From: Asparagopsis taxiformis
Lineage: Eukaryota; Rhodophyta; Florideophyceae; Bonnemaisoniales; Bonnemaisoniaceae
Direction: 5' to 3'
Length of the DNA: 20,927 nucleotides
NCBI GenBank assembly: GCA_030407315.1
Contig: JALQPE010001184.1
Coordinates: 1 to 20,927, forward strand
Positions within the stretch are counted from its first letter, which is position 1. Each line of letters starts with the position of its first letter. Under the pieces are notes generated by a model. It saw nothing but the letters and a program-made list of their open reading frames with translations. It made no database searches and had not been told where the DNA came from. The position numbers were made by a program, and so were the translations under genes. Positions 11,627-20,612 of this stretch are shown here, one piece after another.

Positions 11627-14600
11627 ATGTCTTCAGCAAGAACTTGGTTTTGTCTATTAGTATTGGTTATATGCATCGGCGAAGTCTGTCTGGCTTGTCC
11701 TGAGTTGGGATTGAGTGATCGCCTTTGTTTTCAGACAATACAAGATGTTTCGAAATTTTCGCAGGCTAAAGTCACACACTTATTATCAGATGAGAAAACG
11801 GGGATCAGCACGAACTTTCACAGTGAGATTCTTCAATTGCCCAAGCTTGATCGAGAAATACAAGGGATAACGGCCTATCAAAAACGTACAGTACCGTTAG
11901 GAGACACTATTTTTCTGCCAGATACCTTCCTGTGCTATTCTCGCTGGCTTTACAATACTTGGATTGATAGTTCTGGAGTATACAATATTTCCGCAGGCCC
12001 TCCAGAATACCCGGAAGGGACTATTCTTAATATTTATGTTAGAAAAGAAACACACCTAGGGCCAACAATCTACTTCAGTCGTCATGATACAGTATATATT
12101 TTTCTGCAACTATTGGAAGAAATGCCGGTACTTATTGACTATGGAAATGGTGAAAGTACTTTATTTGAAGCCGGAATGTTGCAAACCCCACAGGATAGGG
12201 TGACTTATGGCTACCCAGATACGGGGGCTTATCGTATTTCATTTCTTTTTCACACGGAATGTGGTGATACATATTCAGAAGGTCCTGTTGTAAATGACTA
12301 TAGGTGGCATCGCGCTGTTGGGAAAATAACAAAGTATTCCACAAACGGCATTTTCGAGGGGTCTTAAATCAATCGATGAAGAGCTCTTTTGGTAGCCGAT
12401 TATTTTATAGCCGAGAAACGACAACAAATGTAGACGGAGATTACTTGTTTCCAAAGCAGTTTGAAGGAGATACAGCAGTTATCCAGCCAGTTCCAATTTT
12501 ACATGATATACAAGGCTTAGATGTAGCAGATCTACTATTGATTGATCGCCATCTTAGCCAGGGGGCTAGCCTACAAGGCCCACATGAAATATTGGCGGCT
12601 GATATTAATGCGGATGAAATAGTAAATAACGCTGACAAAGACTATTTACTGCGATTGCTACAAGAACCAGGTATTGGTTTTCCTGATACTAGTAGTTCTT
12701 GGATCTATTGGCCGCAGGTCTACGAATTTCCCGATTTTGAAGATCCCTTTGGACATTCAACGAGTATCCCCTCTTTCGCCTGTCTATGCCGACACTTTCG
12801 GGCTCGATTCTATGGGGTGAAGCGTGGAGATTTGAGCGCCTTCAAGGCAATAGACACTTCACTTACCGGTCCAGACACCCTCTTCTTTAGATTAGACAAT
12901 GATCCGCTTAATATCGGTGATACGGTAACAGTCGATTTTCACAGTCGGAATTTTGATGAATTAGTCGGCTTCCAATTCCAATTGGACTTCGATACCAATG
13001 CCTTGCAATTTCAAGGAGTAGATGTGGGAGCCGTGCCGGGCTTGACAGAAGATAACTTTGGTTTGACAGGAGTAGATCAAGGAAAAATTCGAATTACTTG
13101 GTTGGATTTCTTAGGGCAGTCTCATAGTTTGGTGGAGGAAGAGTAGCATTTGGCCTGCGATTTGTCGCTGAAGAAGGCATCATTGACAGGGGGGAGCATT
13201 TATCGATTAATGAAGATCAACTAGGTGCTAAAGCTTTGATGCGAATTTGTTGGAAGCCCCGGTACGCCTCCTTATTGACCCCATTAATTGTGCGGATACT
13301 ACTTACACAACCGCTATTGCTTGTCAGGTGGATGCGCCAAGCGAAACTATCGCCGTTTTTACTGACCCTCTAGGCTGTGATAGTGTGGTTATAACGGCCA
13401 TTTCTATCGAAGTGGATACTAGCTATCAGCAACTCTATCAGTGTGATTCTACCTTAACGGTTAAGGATACAATTTATAGCAATTCAGTTGTTCGATTGTC
13501 AAATGGCTGCGACGAAATTCTGGTGACGGAGACGATATTATTGCCTAGTGATACCACCTATCTGCAGGCTTCAAGTTGCAATCCACAAGATACAGGCCTT
13601 GCGTTAACGACCTTGGTCAATACCTTTGGTTGTGATAGTATTTTGATGACCCAAACAAGCCTTGTTTTAGATACAACTTACCTCACCACCTATGTTTGTG
13701 ACCAAGAGTTAGTGGGAGAGCTCAGTAGCGTTCAAGCGGAGGCAGATGGCTGTCAATTGTGCAACTAGAGACGCGAGTGTATGATTCATTAGACTATCAA
13801 TGGAATATTATTCCTGACACCTGTCGTTTTGGGGTAGGGAGTGCTCAATTTATCTCTAATAATACCAACTATTCCTATTCATTCGAATGGGATGGCCCAA
13901 GTGCCAATATAGACCCCGATCAATTATTTTCTGGCGTATATAATGTAACGATAAGTGCCACTTCGATTAGTAATGGCACGACCTGCTCAAATACAGAGCG
14001 CATAACCATCGGAAATATCGGTGATCTGGCGGAGATCAGTTATACCTATACGAATGACGGACTTTCCTATACATTTAATGGCAGTGTTGAAAATGCCAAT
14101 AGCTTTTACTGGACTTTGGGGATTCTACGACTTCGGTGGAACTAAACCCAATGCACGTCTACCAGGAGCCTGGCACTTATCTCGTGTGTTTAATAGCAGA
14201 AAATAACTGCAATACTACCCAAAATTGCCAAGCTGTTCAAACGCCTAAATGGTATAATATCGCTGGAAAACTGGAAACTTCTCCGATGCAAATTGCTGTT
14301 GTCCCGATTGTGGCAGATGTAGAATTGACCTTTGAATCTCAAGGCCTAGATTTAAGTACCGATGTGGATGGTGCTTATGTGTTTGAAAATCAGTTTGAAG
14401 GATTGACTTACTCCCTTAGGCCTCGAAAGGAGGAAGGGCCATTGAATGGCTTGGATGTAGCAGATGTCATCCGTCTTTCACAGTACTTAAATGGCAGTCG
14501 GACCCTAGTTTCACCAGATCAAATATTGGCTGCTGATGTGGATTGCAATGAAGTGTTAGCAATGGAAGATGTATTGACCTTGCAAGCTCTCCTATTGGGA

Positions 14601-15497
14601 GATGATGACGAGTTCGCAGACGGTTGTTCCAATTGGATATTCTGGCCACAGGCGTATAATTTTGCTAATCCAGAGACTCCATTTGGCCATCCTACTTCTA
14701 TCCAGCTTGAAGACTTGAGCGGCGATATTTCAGATGCCAATTTCTATGGCTTAAAACGTGGTGACTTAGGAGGAAATGCCGATGCTGCCAGAGGAGGTGC
14801 TCCTCCTGATTCTCTGTTCTTCCGGTTAAAAAATGGATTCGTAGCTGCATCCGAAACAGTCCAGCTAGACTTTAGACTGGAGAATTTTGAGCAAGTAGTT
14901 GGGTTCCAAATGGAATTGAAGTATGATACGGCAGCTTGGATTCCAAGAAGTATCCTATGGGGAATTAGAAGCGCTGGACAGTGAACACTTAGGGTTATCA
15001 AAGTTGATGAAGGTATAATCCGTATCGTTTGGTTAGATATCTTGGGCAATGACTATACACTAGCAGATGGATCATTAGCTTTTGGTTTGCGATTCCAGGC
15101 CAAACAAGATATTCAGGATCGCGCAGCTCATATTGCCATTGATGCTCGTGAATTATCAGCAGTGTTTTTCAATGCGGAACTAGTAGAAGTCCCGTTGCGC
15201 TGAAATTTGACATAATCAACAGCCTCACTGGGCTAGACGATTTGCCCTTTACGCTTTTTCAAAACCAACCTAACCCATTTGATCAGTATACTATCATACC
15301 CTTCGAATTACCGAAGTCTAGTCAAGCCAGCTTGCGTATTTTCAACCAGTTGGGGCAGTTGGTTTGGAAAAGACGGCTAGGTATCCCCGTGGGCGAAGTG
15401 GCGAAGCCATCAGCTTGCTAACTCCTGGACTTTATTACTACAGCCTGGAGACAAAGTGGGGCGAGCGACTAAAAAAATGCTCCTCACTTCACCATAA
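11627..15497 (+). CDS. Surface protein C: two dockerin-cohesin units, T9SS-exported, probable module fusion
   Basis: Function unknown. ATG 11627 gives the signal peptide MSSARTWFCLLVLVICIGEV, 28 nt after the stop of B. There is no choice-of-anchor L or P-domain. The first half resembles the middle of A: TWIDSSGVYN (A has QWIDSSGIYN), PKD-like VLIDYGNGES (12120-12270), dockerin-like module 1 (12490-12715) and cohesin-like module 1 (12885-13265). The second half follows B block by block: DTTY/GCDSVVI repeats (13275-13750), SprB-like IIPDTCRFGVGSAQF (13800-13990), PKD (14030-14245), beta domain (14255-14425), dockerin-like 2 (14435-14645), cohesin-like 2 (14810-15205), then a T9SS tail with LFQNQPNPF and GQLVWK. 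The inferred stop is TAA at 15495-15497 after the LLTSP codons. About 1,290 codons. One-base breaks lie near 12360, 13145, 13240, 13765, 14120, 14935, 15000, 15190 and 15400-15470. Last gene before the terminator. Confidence 0.8.
12490..13265 (+). repeat. Dockerin-cohesin unit, copy 3 (protein C, first half)
   Basis: QGLDVADLLLIDRHL and AADINADEIVNNADKDYLLR form the dockerin-like part. SWIYWPQVY, RFYGVKRGDLSAF (the GGNA of the other copies is lost) and the cohesin-like VGFQFQLDFDTNALQFQGV...RITWLDFLGQ follow. This is the most diverged of the four copies. In the other copies the C-terminal end of the cohesin leads to a T9SS tail; here it leads straight into DTTY repeats. Confidence 0.7.
13275..13750 (+). 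repeat. DTTY / GCDSVVI repeats in protein C
   Basis: ADTTYTTAIACQV, LGCDSVVIT, SDTTYLQASSCNP and FGCDSILMT match the repeats of protein B in order and spacing. A frameshift near 13765 ends the open stretch. Confidence 0.6.
14435..15205 (+). repeat. Dockerin-cohesin unit, copy 4 (protein C, second half)
   Basis: PLNGLDVADVIRLSQYLNGS and AADVDCNEVLAMEDVLTLQ form the dockerin-like part. NWIFWPQAY, NFYGLKRGDLGGNADAARGG and the cohesin-like VGFQMELKYDTAA...RIVWLDILGN follow. It is closest to copy 2. At the DNA level the two differ mainly at third codon positions, for example in the GGNADAARGG segment (10868-10897 against 14770-14799). Confidence 0.75.
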
Positions 15498-15503
15498 CTG
15501 ATT

Positions 15504-15540
15504 CCGCCTCGCTATCTGCTGGCAAAAGATAGCGAGGCGG
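15504..15540 (+). terminator. Strong hairpin terminator after the surface-protein array
   Basis: The arms CCGCCTCGCTATCT (15504-15517) and AGATAGCGAGGCGG (15527-15540) are perfectly complementary: a 14-bp stem with a 9-base loop, 6 nt after the stop of protein C. Only a weak TT follows, so the U-tract is poor, but stem and position fit a transcription end for the A-B-C array. Confidence 0.8.
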
Positions 15541-15819
15541 TTCCAAAGAACTGACTCCTTCATTTGACGTCAAAAGGACGGGGCACGTACAGTTTGACTA
15601 TTCAAAATACTTAAGAATCAACTAAGTACCGCTCTGGTTGTGGTAATCAATACGATTGACCACCCATTTTTTCTTCGAACTTAATCAGGGACTTTTAGAC
15701 TAGTTTTTGTTGGTTTTTACTAAACTAGCTGACTACCTTTGCCAGCACAAATAAAAAGAGACCAACGGGTCTAATTAGTACTAACCAAATAACCACCATA
15801 AAGGAATAAAAAGAAAAAT
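15541..15819 (+). other. Intergenic region ahead of the thiolase gene
   Basis: 279 bases with no credible gene. It holds the promoter described at 15706-15741. In the likely leader there is a small AGACC/GGTCT hairpin at 15759-15772, and AAGGA about 15 nt before the thiolase ATG is a weak, rather distant ribosome-binding candidate. Nothing else stands out. Confidence 0.5.
15706..15741 (+). promoter_or_regulatory. Bacteroidota-type promoter for the thiolase gene
   Basis: The -7 box TACCTTTG (15734-15741) matches the Bacteroidota consensus TAnnTTTG exactly. Upstream are TTTG (15706-15709, 24-base spacer) and GTTG (15709-15712, 21-base spacer), either of which could be the -33 element. Transcription would start near 15748, giving a leader of about 70 nt. 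Confidence 0.55.
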
Positions 15820-16999
15820 ATGAAAGAGGTATTTATTGTATCAGCCGTTCGAACTCCAATGGGGAGTTTCGGCGGGATGTTTGCAGGGCTATCAGCCACT
15901 CAATTAGGTTCAGCTGCCATCACTGGCGCATTGGATAAAGCAGGCGTTGCGGCAACAGCAGTGGATGAGGTGTTTTATGGGGAATGTATGCTCCGCAAAT
16001 CTTGGACAGGCACCGGCGCGCCAAGCGGCCCTTAATTCAGGTATTTTGAATACCGTGCCTTGTACCACGGTAAATAAAGTGTGTTCTTCTGGTATGAAGG
16101 CTGTGATGTTTGGAGCGCAAAGTATCATGCTTGGTTTAACCGACCTTGTTGTGGCTGGCGGAATGGAAAGCATGTCGAATATACCTTACTACGTGCCCAA
16201 AGCTAGGTTCGGCTATAAATTTGGAGATGGTGCCTTAATCGATGGACTCAGCAAGGATGGTTTGAAAGATGCCTATGATCACAATGCGATGGGCGTTTGT
16301 GCAGATGCGACTGCTGAGAAATATAGCATTACCAGAGAAGAGCAAGATCGATTTGCCGTTCGATCCTATAAATTGGCTGCTGAATCTACCGAAAGTGGGG
16401 CCTTTAAGGATGAGATCGTAGCAGTAAGCGTACCGCAAAGAAAAGGAGATCCAGTTTCCATCACAGAAGATGAAGAGTATAAGAAGGTAAAATTTGAGAA
16501 GATTCCTGCTTTGCGTCCAGCTTTTACAAAAGGAGGAACAGTGACAGCTGCGAATGCTTCTACGATTAATGATGGCGCTTCAGCTTTGATCTTGGCTAGC
16601 GCCGAGAAAGTAAAGGAATTAGGATTAACCCCTATTGCCAAAATCAGGTCGTTCGCCGATGCGGCGCATGAACCGCAATGGTTTACCACTGCTCCAACGA
16701 AAGCAGCTCCTGCTGCCTTGAAAAGAGCAAGAATGAATATTGGCGACATCGACTTCTGGGAAGTAAATGAAGCCTTTGCTGTTGTTCCCTTGGCGTTCAA
16801 CCAGGAATTAGGCATAGATGAGGATAAGTAAATGTACTAGGTGTGGTGTTTCTATTGTGACACCCACTAGGTTCCTCTGGCTCTCGAATTATTGCCACTT
16901 TAGCCAATGTACTACAACAGAAAGATGCTGGCGTAGGCTTGGCAACTTTGTGTAATGGTGGTGGGTGGAGCTTCGGCTATTATTATTGAGAAAGTATAA
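15820..16999 (+). CDS. Acetyl-CoA C-acetyltransferase (thiolase)
   Basis: Condenses two acetyl-CoA to acetoacetyl-CoA, or runs the reverse cleavage in fatty-acid or ketone-body breakdown (thiolase family knowledge). ATG 15820 gives [19 protein letters not shown]. After a one-base insertion near 15978 the chain continues [17 protein letters not shown]. The nucleophile Cys lies in [11 protein letters not shown] at about residue 88. [23 protein letters not shown] and EVNEAFAV (16759-16782) are family motifs. The HPLGSSG segment (about 16862-16882) has the catalytic His, and the LCNGGG segment (about 16951-16968) has the second Cys; both are present but in shifted frames because of extra bases near 16857 and 16968. 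The inferred stop is TAA at 16997-16999, giving about 393 residues, the normal size. The local breaks at invariant motifs look like read errors. It is followed 3 nt later by the WG-repeat-like gene. Confidence 0.92.
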
Positions 17000-17002
17000 T
17001 TG

Positions 17003-18537
17003 ATGATAAAGTATTTTCCCATCCTTTTTTTTCATAGCCTCTGGGTTCAATTTGTCGGCGCAGACTATTTTTGATATCGAGGTTGATGGAATCTTTTTAG
17101 AGAATGAAGAGATTCGATTCCAGAAGATGGGGAAATACATACTTATGAATGTTCACTTGATCTCTTTAAACAAAAAGATTTCAGCCATTTATTAGCCTTG
17201 GATTGTTGGAGTAGTAGGGGAGGCGCAAAATCTGAAGATAAGATTCCCTTCAGACATATCTTGAAGTTTCAGGAACCCGATTCACTGAGATCGTGGCTGT
17301 CAAGAAGAATCTTTGGTCATGAAGCAAATGCGGAAGAAGAGTTCGAGAGATCATATCTAAAGGTGTTGATAATCATCTAATTGCTCAGTATTATCTCCAA
17401 AATAATGATCAGGACTCCTCTGATTGGATCTTCGCAGGGGCAGATTTTGTAGACTACGTTTTTCTTAGGATTAATCAAGAATACCTGATAATAGCCTTAG
17501 TCAGTGTATTGGATGACTCCGTATATGGCTATATCGTACCAACAATTCAGGGGGGCGTTGCTGTTTGGGAATCCGAAAAATACCTGAGTGGTCAGATTGG
17601 GCTTGCAGATACCCTCTCACCGTTATTGACTAATGAGATTCCTTACGATCCTTTTATCGAGTAAGGAAAGAAGGGAACAAACAAGTTTTATACGATAAGT
17701 TGTTTCATGAAAATGTTTTGACGAAGGCTGTCGAGAGATCCGTTTAGGTACGAATTATTTGATTTGTGAAACAGAAGAAGGAGTAAGGATTTACGATAAG
17801 ACATTGAAAATATTGTTGCAGATGACTTATTGGCTGCTTATGATTCTATACAGTCAGTCCAGGTCTTAAAAAACAATCAAATCCAATGGATAGACTATCA
17901 AGGCAATGTGCATGACAACTTTCCACAACCTAAATACGCCTTATGTGGTACTATTAGATATACAAACCGAGAGTTACTAAAAAGGCAGGGTGCTTATTGG
18001 ATAAAGACCTCATTTGCTTACCCCGGTGTAGCACCGGAAAGCGACTCTGTACTAGTTAGCATTTCAGATACTATTCAATCTATTACTTACCTAAATGGGA
18101 AAACGAGTCATGATTATGATGAGTATTCATCGCTTAATCAGGTATTCTCTTTTCTTACAATTTATATCTGATAGAATCAGCAGAACGTACCAACCTAGTT
18201 ACAATTACTAACAGAAAAGATAGCCTGAAAAGGGCATTGATCATAGAAAGGGATTACAGAACAAGAGACCAAGCCACTAAAGATAGTCTTGACATTCAAA
18301 TTGCTAGATTAAAAGATGATTTGACTATTAAAGAACATTTTGCCGGAGAATTAGAAAGCTTTGGTTATTATCATCCGATAAATTCAAAGAAAAGAACCTC
18401 TATGGCTACTACCCACAAAATAAGGAGGCAAGATATAAGAGAATTGAAAAATTCCATTTCTTTTTTGCAAGTTTGAGCTGCCTAATGGACTGAAAGGATG
18501 GCTTGATATTTATGGTAATGAATATTTCGAGAGGTAA
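17003..18537 (+). CDS. Secreted WG-repeat-like protein of unknown function
   Basis: ATG 17003 gives MIKYFPILFF. One extra T in the run near 17030 shifts the frame; read without it, the signal peptide ends SGFNLSAQ and the mature part starts TIFDIEVDGIFLENEEIRF. Further pieces are AQYYLQNNDQDSSDWIFAG (about 17383-17440), YGYIVPTIQGGVAVWESEK (about 17524-17580), an open stretch at 17830-18171 with YDSIQSVQVLKNNQIQWIDY and NGKTSHDYDEY, and the end GLKGWLDIYGNEYFER before TAA at 18535-18537. The G-W-(I/L)-D-x-x-G-x-E-Y pattern is that of WG (KWG) beta-repeat proteins. About 510 codons, with breaks near 17030, 17170-17380, 17660, 17735, 17815, 18170 and 18385. It is closely spaced behind the thiolase gene, but no shared function is apparent. 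The repeat call is tentative; secretion is better supported. Confidence 0.6.
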
Positions 18538-18572
18538 ATTACTTATTTTGGACGCATAAATTACTATGAGCA

Positions 18573-20535
18573 ATGCCGATTCACCTCCCAAAAACTTGGT
18601 CCTTTTTAGGATTAATGCTTCTCTACTATTCCCAGCTCTGTGCCCAAATAGAGTTGGCCCCATTTTTTAGTGATCATATGGTTTTGCAGCGAGATCGCCC
18701 CATTCGAATTTGGGGGGAGGCTCCAGCTGGAGAACAACTGCGGGTCAGTATGGCTAATCGAGTGACGGTGGTTCGGGCGGATGAAGAGGGGCAATGGATG
18801 GCGACGATGGGAGCCGTGGATGTGGGGTGGACCCTATACTTTGGAAATTAAAGGCACTTCTGTTCGGAAGGAGTTAGAGGATGTATGGGTTGGAGAAGTG
18901 TGGTTATGTATGGGACAGAGTAATATGGAATGGCCTTTGGCAAAGACCACGGATAGTGAGGTCAGCATTGCTAACGCAGATCTGCCTTTGCTACGATACT
19001 TTAAAATCAATTCAAGGATGGCCATGCAACCACAAGAACACCTTCCTAGTGGGACTTGGCTGGTTTCTTCTCCAGAAAACGCAGGAGCCTTCTCTGGTGT
19101 GGCTTTTCATTTTGCAAAAACTAAATTGGAGAAAGAAGAAATTCCGATTGGCATTATAGAGGCTGCTTGGGGAGCGACGAATATCAAAAGTTGGATGAGC
19201 CAGACGCTTTGCAGCAGGAATCGGACTTGGCGATGATAGTTGCAGAAATGCAAGGCTTGAATTTGGCTGACCTACAAGATAGTTTGCAAACTGCTGAGCA
19301 ACATTGGCGGGAAAGCTTTGACGAATTTGACATTGGACTAACAGCCCTTTGGCAGAATAGAATGGCGCAGGAAGTGGATTGGCCCCTGATGGAACTCCCA
19401 CAGCCCTGGGAGAGAGGGGGACCTCTGTCTGCAGACGGGGTAGTATGGTTCAAGAAAGACTTCGACTTGACAGGAGAACAATCAGAACAAGCCCTAGAAT
19501 TGTCATTAGGGGTGCTTGATGACGAGGAAGAAGTTTTCGTCAACGGAATACCATTGGCCTCTGGTAATTTTGATTATCGTGCTTTTCGTAGATACACTAT
19601 CCCATCCACGCTATTGCAGGCTGGAGAAAATACCCTTACTATAAGGATTAGGGACTTTGGCTATGTCGGAGGGTTCATTGGGAAAGCTGAAGATCTTCAC
19701 TTAATGCAAGGGGATTGGCGTTTGTCTTTGGCTGGCCCTTGGAAGTATCAATGGGGGACACCGGATTTGCCGGCCAAGCCTCGACCAATAGGCCCCATTC
19801 TTATCCAGGGCTGGTTTACAATGCTATGATTCACCCCTTAATCGAACTGACAATTGGGGGAATACTTTGTGTATCAGGGAGAAAGTGATCTCAGTGATCC
19901 TTTTCATTATCGAAACCTACTATTGAATTTAATCGATGACTACCGCACCCGGTGGAAAATTGGGCGATTTTCCATTCCTGATTGCCCAATTACCTTATTT
20001 TCGGAACCCTTTATCTCACCCAGGCGAAAGTGGCTGGGCTACTTTGCGAGAATCTCAGACCCTTCCGCTGCAACGCCGAAAATTGGTCTGGTTCCCTGAT
20101 CGATCAAGGCTCCACAACAGATATTCATCCAAAAAATAAGCAGTAGTAGGGCAAAGGTTTGCCTTGGTAGAGCATCTCTTGCAAGATAAGAATCCGCTTA
20201 GTTTTGGAGCTGCAAGGGTAGATGAAGTTTACTTGCGGACAGCCTTCCTCGTTTTTGCATTTCAAAGATGTGGAGGAGGGCTTCATTCTGATTTCCCCTG
20301 ATCACCTAAATGGATTTGCAGTGGCTGGTGAGGATGGTAAATATTACTGGGCTAAAGCCGTTTTGACATCAGCATTTACGATAGAATTTCCAGTTCCTTT
20401 GTGCCTCAGCCCAAATTTGTACGCTATGCCTGGGCAGACAACCCTGGCTCTTTGCATTTATTCGATAGTCACTTATTACCCGTTCCGCCCTTTAGAACAG
20501 ATAAATTAAAATGCCTTGGGAATAATAGGGAATAA
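18573..20535 (+). CDS. Sialate O-acetylesterase, secreted SGNH-type hydrolase
   Basis: Removes O-acetyl groups from sialic acids or other acetylated glycans (family knowledge). ATG 18573 gives the signal peptide MPIHLPKTWSFLGLMLLYYS...LCAQ. FFSDHMVLQRDRPIRIWGEA is the typical N-terminal beta domain. Block I, GQSNMEWP, has the nucleophile Ser codon at 18919-18921. IGIIEAAWGATNIKSWMS (19147-19200) follows. A jelly-roll-like insert (about 19420-19720) with VVWFKKDFDL, VFVNGIPLAS and GENTLTIRIRDFGYVGG interrupts the esterase domain. Its second half has YQGESD (19872-19889), QLPYF near 19988 and the catalytic pair in DIHPKNK (His codon 20126-20128). RYAWADNPG near 20423 lies just before the end, stop 20533-20535. 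About 654 codons, with breaks near 18830, 19200, 19820, 19865, 19960, 20085, 20150 and 20360-20400. It starts 35 nt after the WG-like gene, so co-transcription is possible. Confidence 0.88.
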
Positions 20536-20559
20536 GGGATGCATATAAAAATAGCTTGG

Positions 20560-20587
20560 GCCAGCTCAAATAGATTTTTGAGCTGGC
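20560..20587. terminator. Hairpin between two converging genes
   Basis: The arms GCCAGCTCAAA (20560-20570) and TTTGAGCTGGC (20577-20587) form a perfect 11-bp stem with a 6-base loop, and G-T pairs could extend it outward. It lies 24 nt past the esterase stop and 25 nt past the stop of the converging PepSY-like gene, so it may end transcription from both sides. The flanks are AT-rich but lack a long T-run. Confidence 0.7.
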
Positions 20588-20612
20588 TTGTAAATCTTAT
20601 ATAATACCTTCT

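Noticed and set aside
9370..13750. CRISPR array or DNA satellite because of repeated motifs
   Set aside because: The repeats are diverged protein repeats of about 40-55 residues with no identical direct repeats or regular spacers.
3053..15497. Many short separate genes in the surface-protein region
   Set aside because: Adjacent open pieces continue one domain into the next across one-base shifts (for example the cohesin broken at 10980 and the P-domain at 8785), so they are fragments of three large genes.
16366..16815. Open stretch of about 149 codons on the minus strand inside the thiolase gene
   Set aside because: It lies opposite a conserved thiolase region with intact family motifs and has no recognisable domain of its own, so it is a shadow of the real gene.
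19012..19543. Two overlapping minus-strand open stretches within the esterase gene
   Set aside because: They are Ser/Pro-rich, low in motif content, and opposite clear esterase and jelly-roll sequence.
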